Assembly: GCF_036323735.1 (NCBI RefSeq)
Contig: NC_086040.1
Location: forward strand, 8,028,568-8,092,567
Reading direction: 5' to 3'
Source: Rattus norvegicus
Taxonomy: Eukaryota; Chordata; Mammalia; Rodentia; Muridae
Length of the DNA: 64,000 bases
Under the pieces are notes generated by a model that was not told the DNA's origin, ran no database searches, and saw only the letters and a program-made list of their open reading frames with translations. How positions within the stretch are numbered: position 1 is the first letter of the stretch; each line of letters opens with the position of its first letter. Positions 12,712-22,479 of the stretch are shown here, one piece after another. The position numbers were made by a program, and so were the translations under genes.

Positions 12712-13535
12712 GTTGTTGGGTATTTCCTATTTACATTTCGAATGTTATTCCCTTTCCAGTTTTCCAGTTCATAAGCCCTTTAACCCTTCCCCCCACCCTT
12801 CTATAAGGGAGTTCACATCTCCACCCACGGCCTCCCCACACCTTCCTACATTCCCCTATACTGGGGGTCCTTCTTGGCAGAAACAAGAGTTTCTCATTCC
12901 ATTGTTTCCAGCAAGGCCATTTTTTGCTACATCCAGTTGGAAACATGGGTCAGTCCATGTATATTCTTTCTGTTGTGGTTTGGTCCCTGGAAGATCTGGT
13001 TGGTTGATATTGTTATTATTATAGGGTTGCAAATCCCTTCAGCTCTTTCAATCCTTTCTCTAATTCCTCCAACACTGGTCTGGTACTTAATTCAATGCTT
13101 TGCTGATGGAATTTCCCACTGTATCTGACATATTCTGGCTGTGTCTCTCAGTAGGGATCAAAATCCAGTTATTGTCAGCCTGCACTTCTTAGCTTCATCC
13201 ATCTTATCTAGTTTTGGTGTCTGTATATGAATGGGCTACATGTGGGCCAGGCTCTGAATGGCCTTTCCTTCAGTCTCTGCAATAAACTTTGCCTCCTTAT
13301 CCCCTCCTCTGGGTATTTTTGTTCCCCTTTAAAAGAATGAGGGAAGCATTTGCATTTTCGTCATCCTTCTTGTGTTTCAGGTGATCTGTGCATTGCATGA
13401 TGGATAATCTGAGTTTTTTGGCTAATATCCACATATCAATGAGTGCATATCATGTGTGTTTTTCTGTGATTGAGTAACCTCACTACGAATGATGTTTTTT
13501 AGTTCATTCCATTTGCCTATGAATTTCCTAAAGCC
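12712..13535 (-). mobile_element. L1 3' end, antisense (5'-truncated)
   Basis: The complement of the rat-type L1 terminus begins at 12718. The 3' UTR follows to about 13400, then the last ORF2 codons (KFIGKW...SEVTQSQKNTH, readable on the minus strand at 13422-13540). It is shared with copy B (34432-35240). It meets a sense L1 3' end at 13535, giving a head-to-head inverted pair. Confidence 0.92.
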
Positions 13536-14475
13536 TTCTTTATAATAGCCAGAAGCTGGAAAGAATCCAGATTCCTTCAGCAGAGGAATGGATACAGAAA
13601 ATGTGGTATATCTACACAATGCAATATTACTCAGCTATCAAAAGCAATCCCTTTATGAAATTCATAGGCAAATGAATGGAACTGGAAAATATAATCCTGA
13701 GTGAGGTAACCCAATCACAAAAAAACACACATGGTATGCACTCATTGATAAGTGGCTATTAGCCCAAATGTTTGAATTACCCTAGATGTACAGAATACAT
13801 GAATCTCAAGAAGGATGACCAAAATGTGAATCGTTCACTCCTTCTTTAAAAGAAGGAGTCAGGAATTAGGGAGGCAAATTTTACAGAATGTAAAGGAACA
13901 GCCATTCAGAGACTGCCCCACATGTGTCCCAAACATATACAGCCAATGAACTAGATAAGATGGATGAAGCAAAGAAGTGCAGGCCGACAGGAATCGGATG
14001 TAGATCTCTCCTGAGAGACACAGCCAGATTACAGCAAATATGTAGGCAAATGTCAGCAGCAAACCACTGAGCTGACAGCGTGACCCCCGCTGAAGGAGTC
14101 AGAGCAAGGCCTGAAAGACCTGAATGGGCTTTAGACCCCATATGAACAAAAATTCCAAACAAACAGAGCTTGGAGAGACTAATCCACCACCCAAAGACTA
14201 TACATGAACTAACCCTGGGCTCCAAATTCATAGGTATCAATGAATTTCTATTAGGCGCACCAGTGGAAGGGGAAGTCTTTGGTCCTCCCAAGACTGAACA
14301 CCCAGTGAATGGCATTGTTTTGAGAAGGACAGTAATGTGGGGGTGGATTGGGAGAGGAACACCCTTTAGATGGGGAGTCGGAGGGGCTAGGAAAATGTTA
14401 ACCTGGGAACCTGGAAAGGGAATAACATTTGAAATGTAAATAAGAAATACCCAAGTTAATAAAGATTGAAGAAAA
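13536..14475 (+). mobile_element. L1 3' end, sense (5'-truncated)
   Basis: Starts about 100 bases further upstream in ORF2 than its antisense neighbour, at the block encoding IARSWKESR-like residues, then runs through the ORF2 end and the 3' UTR to GAAATGTAAATAAGAAATAC and an A-rich tail near 14475. The two arms differ at many positions, so they are different L1 copies and not a fresh inverted duplication. Absent from copy B. Confidence 0.9.
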
Positions 14476-14583
14476 AAACCCTCCTTCTGGAAGAGGAGAA
14501 TGTATGATTTTCCGGTCAGGATCTGTGGGAAGAAATTTGGACACCTGGGCAAATGTGGAATAACCCTATAGAATACTAGAAAC

Positions 14584-14680
14584 GGGTTGGGGATTTAGCT
14601 CAGTGGTAGAGCGCTTGCCTACCAAGCGCAAGGCCCTGGTTTCGGTCCCCAGCTCTGAAAAATAGAAAAGAAAAAAAAAA
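14584..14680 (+). mobile_element. ID SINE
   Basis: Full ID head GGGTTGGGGATTTAGCTCAG with box A and box B sequences, then an A-rich tail. Target-site duplication of 13 bp with one mismatch: gaatactagaaac (14571-14583) and gaatattagaaac (14681-14693). Confidence 0.97.
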
Positions 14681-14932
14681 GAATATTAGAAACATTTGGT
14701 TATGTCCAGAAAGTCCTGGGTGGGTAGGAACATCTTGGAGAAAAATGGGAGATCCAAGTTCCCCATGTCTAGATAGGGAAGGATGTTGGGAACCTGGAAG
14801 GTGTGGTGAAATTAGCTGTCCAAGTTTGTCAGTAGAAGTCAGCAGAAGGTGGCCCAGGCATATTGTGATTTTCTTTGAATCTTTCATTGTTCTCTTCAGT
14901 ACTGTGTTTTGTACATGTTGCAGGCACTCTGG

Positions 14933-15343
14933 CTACCAACTCGTCAAAGTCCACATGTTCTTCAAACCCAGTAGACATAACCCGCTTTTTTTTTTTTTCA
15001 TCTTCCTAAGAATGGGCACTAAAGGTGATGCCACTCTTTTTCTGGTTCCAGGATGTAAAGCAGATGTTCTGGTATCCCTGGTCAGTGGGTTACTCAGTGA
15101 TCTTCTATCCTTGGTCAGTGGATTACTCATGCCCTCAGGAACCCTCAGAGGAAGTGGAACTGTACATTTCTTCTTCTCTCTAGGTTCTAGGGCCTTCTTA
15201 TTGACTAAATCCTTTATATGGTATTTGAGTTTCTGTAGCTTTCCTGTAACACGAGCATCAGGTTTTTTTAATCTCTGGTCTTCATAGATTTTTTGGGCAT
15301 CTGAACTTGTGCCGAGTCCGTCTAAGTAGTCCCGAAGGTACAA
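14933..15343 (-). pseudogene. Unrecognised minus-strand coding-like stretch
   Basis: An open minus-strand frame of 136 codons; codon reading stays open a few residues upstream of the ATG at 15343. The first ~60 residues look protein-like: YLRDYLDGLG near the start, then a basic, amphipathic stretch (KLQKLKYHIKDLVNKK) and a Lys/Arg-rich middle. The later part holds a repeated SNPLT block and ends in low-confidence sequence crossing an A/T run. Upstream on the same strand lie three ~87-bp units with a 29-codon period, but in other frames. It could be a decayed processed gene, a gene exon or an ERV gag piece. I do not recognise the family and assign no function. Confidence 0.35.
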
Positions 15344-15363
15344 AGTCGCTCGGGTCTCTGCTG

Positions 15364-15623
15364 TTCAAGTGCTTCCCCCGTTGGGGTAGGATATTGTAAT
15401 CCACTTGGGGGACCATGAAGGGGTTCCCAGGCGGCGTTGGCTGGGAGCCCTTCAAGTGCTTCCCCCATTGTAGTTCGGTGTAATAATCTGCTCGGAGACA
15501 CTGAAAGTGCTTCCAGGCTTTGGAGGCTGGGAATCCTTAAACTGATTCCCCTGTTTGCACTCCGTGGTTATAATCATCTTGGGGGACACTGAAAGGGTTC
15601 CCAGGCCGAGGAGGCTGGGAAAT
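15364..15623 (-). repeat. Three tandem ~87-bp units with 29-codon periodicity
   Basis: Units at about 15364-15450, 15451-15536 and 15537-15623. Each contains an AAGTGCTTCCCCC-like start, a GGGGGACACTGAAAGGGTTC-like middle and a GGCTGGGA end. On the minus strand each unit can be read as a variant of SQPPRPGNPFSV, but small indels move the frame between units. The 87-base period is a multiple of three, which suits a former coding repeat. The region has more CpG than its surroundings. Confidence 0.75.
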
Positions 15624-16420
15624 CGGCGGTGCATGTCAGAGGGTAAAGTCCAGGATGAGGCTCACTGACCTCTCTCCACACATCTGCCCTTTTAGTCGTT
15701 AGGAAATTGAACAAGAAATGGCGAATGGGCTACTACCACGTGAAGGGACAGTGAATGTACTTGCCAGTGGTGAGTCATGGTGAGCATCAGTTGAGCTATA
15801 TCCTTTGATTATGGCTCTCTCTCCCGAGAACTGTACACAAGTCCAGAAGGCAAAGCAGGGAAATCTCGTGTGACCGCTGATCTCAGGAAACAACCAAACC
15901 TCGAGAGGGGCTGTCCTCGAGTTTGCACGGGTCTGTCGCGAGGTCTACACTGGGCAGTCGCGAGGTCTGCACGGGGCAGTCAGGAGCTGCCTCACTTGTC
16001 AGTTCTGCTTGTAGTAGCGGGACGATCATCCAAGCTCTCTGAATGAGGAGTAACCTTGTCGACTCTCTTCCTTTGAGTCCAGAGTGCTACCTGTTTTGTG
16101 CACACTGTCAGGGGCCATGACAATAGATTCATGAAGGAGCAACATGAATGGAAAGGGCAATGGGTGCTTAGGAGCCTGTGTTGTCAAGCGCCTCTTACAC
16201 CTGCATTGGTGGAGTGATGTGTCTTGAAACCTAACCGAATGGGAAAGGTTGATCCAGACCCTTGATCCTCAGTGACTGCAAGGACTAGAAAATCACTGGT
16301 GGACTGTGTTAGGGAATAAACATGTGATAGGATTTGTATAGAGCATAGAATGCATGGGATTGATATTAGAATTCCATGTGAGCTCCAGGTGTTAGTATGA
16401 TGTTTCTGCCTTGATGTATC
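15624..16420. other. CpG-containing region with short 22-bp repeats, no gene seen
   Basis: At 15905-15990 a CGCGAGGTCTGCACGGGGCA-type unit of about 22 bases recurs two to three times, and several CpGs are kept, unlike the rest of the window. It lies upstream of the minus-strand coding-like stretch. It might have been a promoter or CpG island, or the leader of a repeat element; nothing decides between these. From 16000 to 16420 I see no recognisable element. Confidence 0.4.
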
Positions 16421-16423
16421 ACT

Positions 16424-16475
16424 GTTTTTTTTGTTGTTGTTTTTGTTTTTGTTTTTGTTTTTGTATTTTTTTTTG
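16424..16475. repeat. T-rich simple repeat (TTTTTG)n
   Basis: Alternating T runs and single Gs, about 50 bases. Confidence 0.9.
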
Positions 16476-16904
16476 GCCTAAAGCTCTTAATATCCTTTCC
16501 ATGATATTTTTGAAATATTGATTATGCTACATAACATAATATATTTTCTCTAGTCACATATATTGAAATTCTAAGTGTCTCTTGACGTTGTTTGCAATGG
16601 CAGAAATCCTGGGATTATTTAAATACTGGTAAGTTGATTGAACACAATCTGTGTTACAAGCTTTGCTTTAAATAATTCTTTTGGTGACCGCTGATTAGAT
16701 TGTATAAATGTCTCCTGCCTTTTACAGACATATATACAACCACCCATGGAGAAAGGAATTAAGTGTAATGCCTTCTTTGAATGAAGAGGAAAATATAATG
16801 CTACACTCCTCAGAGAAACAAGATATCAGGTACTGTAGGAAGAAATGCACATCTAGGTAACAATAAATGTTCCAAGCTAACCTGTCCAGTAAAATAATGT
16901 ATAA

Positions 16905-19900
16905 AAAATACCACTCCTTTATTACTAGTATTATTAACAATTGTATTTCTTTGCATTTCAAATATTACCTCCTTTCCGATCCCCCTCAATAAACCCCACC
17001 ACCACATACTCTTCCTCTTTGTCTCTAAGAGAGTGCGTCCTCAACACCTCCATTCGTTCTTACCTCACCCCTCTAGAATCACTCTTCTCTGGGACACCAA
17101 GCATCTAAAGACCAAGTGCTTCTCCACTGATGTGAGATGAGGCAGTTCTCTGCTACATATGTAGGGTACCAGACCATGTATATTCAATGGTTGGTGGTTA
17201 GGTCCATGGGAGTCCTGAGGTGTCTGGTTAATTGATAGAGTTGTTCTACCTTCAATTACAATCCCCTTCAGCTCCTTCAGCCCTTCCCCTACATCTTCCA
17301 TTGGGATCTCTAGGCTCAGTTCAATGGTTGGCTGTGAATAGCTGCATCTGTCTCAGTCAGGTGTTGGCAAAGCCTCTCAGAGGACAGGCATATCAGACTC
17401 CTGTTTGGAAGCACATCTCAGCAGCAGCAACAGGGTTCATATTTGTGTCTGCAGATCTCTGGATGGCCTTTCCTTCAGCCTCTGCTCCACATTTGCCCCT
17501 GGATTTCCACTAGGCAGGGATAACTCTGATTTAATTAGAGATGGGTGAGTGGTCCCATCCTTGCACTGGGGCCATGTCTATCTACTCCAGGTGGTGTCTT
17601 CAGGTTCAATTTCACTGTTGTTGTTGCTGTTGGCTAATATCATCGCTGTGGGGTCCAGGGAACCTGTCACATCCCTAGTATCTGGGACATTCTAGAGATT
17701 ACCCCCTTACCAGTGAGTGCATGCTATGTGCCTTTATTTGTGTTTGCGTTACTTCACTCAGGATGATATTTTCTAGTTTCATCCATTTGCCTATGAATTT
17801 CCTGAAGTCATTCTTTTTAATAGCTGAGTACCACACCATTGTGTAAATGGACCATATTATATGAATCTGTTTCTCTTTTGAGAGACTTCTGGGTTATTTC
17901 CAGCTTCCATCTGTTATAAATAAGGCTGCTATGAACAGAGTGGAGCATGTGTCCTTGTTGTAGGTTGGAGCAAGTTTTGGGTATATGCCATCGAATGGTA
18001 CAGCTGGGTCCTCAAGTCGCAAATACTATGTTCAATTTTCTGAAGAACCTCCATCCTGGTTTCCAGGGTGGTTTTAAGAGCTTGCAATTTCAACAGTGAC
18101 AATGCATTCCTTTCTCTCCACACCCTTGCCAGAGTCTGTTGTCACCTGACTTTCTTATCTTAGCCATTCTGACCGGTTTGAGGTAGAATCTTAGGATTGT
18201 TTTGATTGGCATTTCCCAACTAGTAAGGATGTTGAACATTTATTTAGGTGCTTCTCAGCCATTCAGTATTCATCAGTTTAGAATTTTTGTTTAGAAGGGT
18301 AGCCCACTATTAAATAGTGTTATTTGATTTTCTGGAGGATAGCTTATTGAGTTTTTTGTATATATTGGATATTAGCGCTCCATTGGATATAGGATTGGTA
18401 AAGATCTTTTCCCAATGTGTTAGTTGCTGTATGGAAATAATGACAGTGTCCTTTCCCTTACAGAAATTTTGAAATTTTGTGAAGTTTCATTTTTCAATTT
18501 TTGATCTTAGAACAAAAGCCTTTGGTGTTCTACTCTGGAAATTTTCCCCAGTACCAATGTGTTCAAGACTTTACCCTGATTTTTCTTCAGTTAGGTTCAC
18601 TGTATCTGGTTTTATTTGGAGGTCTTTTTTATTTTTTTTTTAATTTACTTGAGTATTTCTTATTTACATTTTGAGTGTTAGTCCCTTTCCCGGTTTCCAG
18701 GAAAACATCCCCCTATTCCCTCCCCCTCCCCTTCTTTATGGGTGTTCGGATCCCCACCATCCCCCCATTGCCACCCTCCCCCCAACAATCACGTTCACTG
18801 GGGGTTCAGTCATAACAGGACCAAGGGATTTCTGTTCCACTGGTGATCTTTATGTGGAGGACTTTAATCCACATTTACTTGAATTTTGGACAAGGAGATA
18901 GGAATGTATTTATTTGCATTCTTCTACATTCTGCCCTTCTGGTGAGATAGCACAATATTTTAAAAAAATGCTATATTTTTTTTCCACTGGATGGTTTTAG
19001 ATACTTTGTCAATTATCAAGTGGCCATAGCTGTGTGGGTTCATTTCTGCGTCTTCAATTCTATTTCATTGATCTACCTGCCTGAATCAATAACAATACAG
19101 CACAGTTTTTCATCACCATTGCTCTGTAATACAACTTGAGCTCAGGGATGGTGATTTCCCCAAAATGCTTTTATTTTTGAGAATAATTTTCTCTATCCTG
19201 GGATTTATTTTATTCCAAATAAATTTGCAAACTGTCATTTTTATGTCTGAGAAGAATTCAGGTGGAATATTGATGGGGATTTCATTGAATCTGTAGGTTG
19301 CTTTTGGCAGAATGGCCATTTTTACAATATTAATCCTGTAAATACATGAACAAGGGAGATCTTTTTATTTCTGAGATCTTCAATTTATTTCTTCAGAGAC
19401 ATGTGTTCTTGTCCTATATGTCTTTTACTTGCTTGGTTAGAGTCATACTGATGTATTTTATATGCTTTTTGACTATTGTCAAGTGTGTCATTTCTCTAAT
19501 TTATTTCTCAGCCTATTTCTCTTTTGAGTAGAGGAAGGCTACTGATTTATTTGAATCAACTTTATACTCTGCAACTTTGCCAAAGTTGTTTATCAGGCTT
19601 AGAAATTCACTGGTGGAAATTTTGGGGCCACTTAAATATACTACCACATCATCTGCATATAGTGACATTTTGAATACTTCCTTTGCAATATGTATCTCTT
19701 TACCTCCATTTGCTGCCTAATTACTCTGGCTACGACTTCGAATACTGTATTGAAAAGGTAGGGAGAGAGTGGGTGTCCTTGTCTAGTTCATGATTTTAGT
19801 GGGATTGCACTGAGTTGCTCTCCATTTAGTTTGATGTTGGCTACTGGTTTGCTGTCTATTGCTTTTACTGAGTTCAGTATGGTACTTGAATTTATGATGT

Positions 19901-21107
19901 TTCCAAGACTTTTAACATGAAGAGGTGTGTTCTGTAAAACACTTTCTCAGCATGTAATGAGATGATTGTTTGTTTTGTTTCCTTTGAATTTGTTTTTATA
20001 GTGGGAGTAGTTTGATTAGTGATCAGATTCTGTATATTGAACCATCCCTGTATCTCTAGGAAGAAGCCTACTTGATCATGATGGATCATTGTTTTGATGT
20101 GTTCTTGGATTTGGCTTGCAAGAAATTTACTGAGAATTTTTGCAGGGAAATTAATGAAAAAATTATTCTGAAATTCTCTTTCTTTGTTGGGTGGTTGTTT
20201 GGTTTACTTATAAGCATAACTGTGGCATCAGAGAAGGAATTGTGTAGTGTTCCTTCTATTTCTAGTTAGTTTGGAGAATATTGGTGTTAGGTATTCTAAG
20301 AACGTCTGAAAGAATTCTGTCCCAAACCTTTCTGGTCCTGGGATCTTTGGTTGGGAGACGTTTAATGACTGCTTCTACTACTTTACGAGCTATGGGAGTA
20401 TTTAGATGGTTTGTATCTGTCTAGAAAATTATCCATTTAATCCTTACTTCCAGTTTTGTTAAGTATAGGGTTTCATAGTAGGATCTGATAATTTTTGAGC
20501 TTCCTCATGTTCTATGGTTATATCTCTATTTCACTTCTGATTTTGTTATTTTTAATTTGAATACTAAAAATTTACGTATCTTCTCGATTTCTCAAAGAAC
20601 CAGCTCCTGGTTTTGTTAATTCTTTATATAATTCATTTTGTTTCTATTCAGTTGATTTTAGTCCGGAGTTTGATTTTTTCCTTCTGTCTAGTCCTCTTGG
20701 TGTATTTGGTTTTTTATTGGTTCTGAGATTTCAGGTGTTCTGTCAAACTGGTAGTGTATCATAGCTCCTGTTTCTTTGTGGAGGCTCTCAGAGCTATGAG
20801 TTTTCCTCTTAGCATTGTTTTTTGTATTTACAAGTTATGCCTTCATTTTCACTAAATTCAAAATATCTTCAATTTCTTCCTTTATTTCTTCCTTGAACAA
20901 GTTCTCCTCGACGAAATCATTCCTCAGCTACCATGTATATGTGGGACTTTGGTTGTTCTTGTTGTTATTGGAATCCATTCTTGGTTTTAAATGATCTCAT
21001 AGGATGCATGGGATTAATTCAATCTTCTTGTATCTGTTGAGGCCTGTTTTTAGATGGATCACATTGTCAGTTTTGGAGAAGGTACCATGTGGAACTGAGA
21101 AGAAAGT
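16905..21107 (-). mobile_element. L1 LINE, antisense, 5'-truncated in ORF2
   Basis: The complement of an L1 3' UTR runs from about 16905 to 17720 (the terminus is blurred), then ORF2 backwards from its C-terminus (about 17730) to about residue 250 near 21107, where an LTR-like sequence begins. On the minus strand the reverse transcriptase motif reads YADD at 19648-19659, so the catalytic pair is kept, but the frame is split by many stops (largest relics about 65 codons). A small nested L1 interrupts it at 18628-18848. Confidence 0.9.
18628..18848 (-). mobile_element. Short L1 3' fragment nested in an L1
   Basis: About 220 bases of antisense L1 3' end: poly(T), TTGAGTATTTCTTATTTACA, then the pyrimidine-rich UTR. 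It is inserted in the older L1 ORF2 and flanked by a 17-bp imperfect direct repeat, tttatttggaggtcttt (18611-18627) and tttatgtggaggacttt (18849-18865). This is a heavily 5'-truncated, target-primed insertion. Confidence 0.88.
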
Positions 21108-22374
21108 GTCAGGAGCCATAACGGGACAAGCTAATAACTAGCAGGTGATCATCCTCAGATGAACAGCTTCGGATTATTTTATAATCCACAACTGGTTCGC
21201 CCTTATTAAGCAAGGCTGTAAGGGATTCATTTTGGGAAAGATTCCTGCTAGTAAAATGTTATTCCTGTTGTTATTATTAGACATATATAACAATCATTGA
21301 GTAATAGCACACCCTTTGGAGGAGATCTCTGCAGGTCTATGAATTTGTACTGTCCCGTAGTGATGCTATGGAGACAAATAGATGGATTCTTTATTCTTAA
21401 TAATGATCGTATAATAATTCCTAAAATTATATCAGTGGTTATTAAGCTCTTTTATAGTGGAACTGCTATAAGTCTCTTTCTAATAGTCAGAATTGCAGTG
21501 ACAACTCTGCCAGTATCCCAGGTGTCACCAGTTAATTGTTCTGAGATAGTAAACAGACATTCTCCTACTCATAACACATTCCAAGAAGTTCTAATTCAGT
21601 TATCAAGAGTCATAGAAAAAGAACAAACGATTTGTTACAGGTTCAAGGACAGAAGATAAGATATTGACTGAGTTTTTCTATATATAACTTTTCTAACAAC
21701 TATGGTTTTGGATTTTCAGTGAACCTGTAAAGCTGACACTGCTGATGAATATCTAGCCAGACAATTATTCCTGATGGATATTCATGTAAACATTCTCGGT
21801 TGTAAATTATATTTCAGTTTATGCTTTGATCTTTCCTATGAACTTGTGATGAATATTGTAACACGTGATCATGTATTCTGAAAGATATTTAGGTGCTGAG
21901 GAGAAAGAAAAGACACACAGAAGGACTGAGAGAGAAGGACTGAACTGGAAGGACAGAGACAGATGGAGTGAGCTGGAGAGGGGCCGAGCTGAAAAGTCAG
22001 CTTTGAGCTAAGGAGAGCTGAACTTAGTAGAACTGAGCCAAGAATACCTAGGCTGAGAAGAAATGTAGAGAGGTACAACTTAGAAACTATAGGTAACATA
22101 AGAGAGCAATCTGCAGAATGCAGAGGAGAAGAGGAAAAGAGAAGAAGCTGGAAAGAACAGAAGGTGCAGGCAGGTTTCTCCTTACCATGGGACAGAACAC
22201 GGCATTTTTTTATAGCAATGAAGGCTTACTCTTATCAAAAGGAACAAGACCTTTCTATTACAAACTTGGATTTAATTTACTTAACATTAAAAGGGTAGAA
22301 GCGATTTCTTTCTCTATGTAATAAAGATTGGAGCTCATCTTTCTTCACTGGTGCTTGGTCTTTTTCTCCATATG
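21108..22374 (+). mobile_element. Probable LTR-type element (solo LTR or fragment)
   Basis: Begins TGTCAGGAGCCATAACGGGA exactly where the L1 homology stops. It contains a purine-rich AGAAGG/GAGCTG-repeated zone (21885-22160) and an AATAAA at 22320-22325, followed by a TCTTTCTTCACTGG-type U5-like end. TG start, internal polyadenylation signal and size would fit an ERV LTR. I did not find matching 6-bp target duplications and cannot name the family. An open frame of 120 codons at 21297-21659 shows no retroviral motif. Confidence 0.42.
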
Positions 22375-22479
22375 CATATGTAAGAAAGGATGTCCATGTA
22401 AGTATCTAATTACAAGAATGTATGCTTTTGTGTGTGTGTGTAAGAATGTAATTGTGAGAATGAGTGTAATTTAGACCCA

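Larger units (their letters stand above)
5195..13535. repeat. Direct segmental duplication, copy A (partner 27055-35240)
   Basis: Nearly collinear with copy B over about 8 kb, with spacing of about 21.7-21.9 kb. By eye, most aligned stretches look roughly 85-90% alike. Shared landmarks are the old L1 3' end at 5780-6415, the CCA/ATC repeat at 7241, the B1 at 9270, the L1 3' UTR at 9830, the B3 at 10446, the pyrimidine tract at 12421 and the antisense L1 at 12712. Copy A alone has the ID at 8131. The left edge is set by the L1 at 1-5160; homology on the right fades at the L1/L1 junction at 13535. Outside the named repeats I see no gene in it. Confidence 0.92.

Noticed and set aside
13881..14552. 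223-codon minus-strand open frame
   Set aside because: It is the complement of the sense L1 3' UTR. L1 3' UTRs often stay open on the other strand, and no protein family is visible.
14745..15287. 180-codon plus-strand open frame
   Set aside because: It overlaps the minus-strand coding-like stretch, contains poly(F) from a T run, and shows repetitive composition; it is more likely the antisense shadow.
16105..16130. TGTCAGGGGCCATGACA, similar to the start of the LTR-like element at 21108
   Set aside because: The similarity stops after about 15 bases and the following sequence does not align, so I do not call a second LTR.
21297..21659. 120-codon plus-strand open frame in the LTR-like element
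   Set aside because: No retroviral or cellular motif and no codon-level sign of selection visible. Kept only as part of the LTR-like feature.
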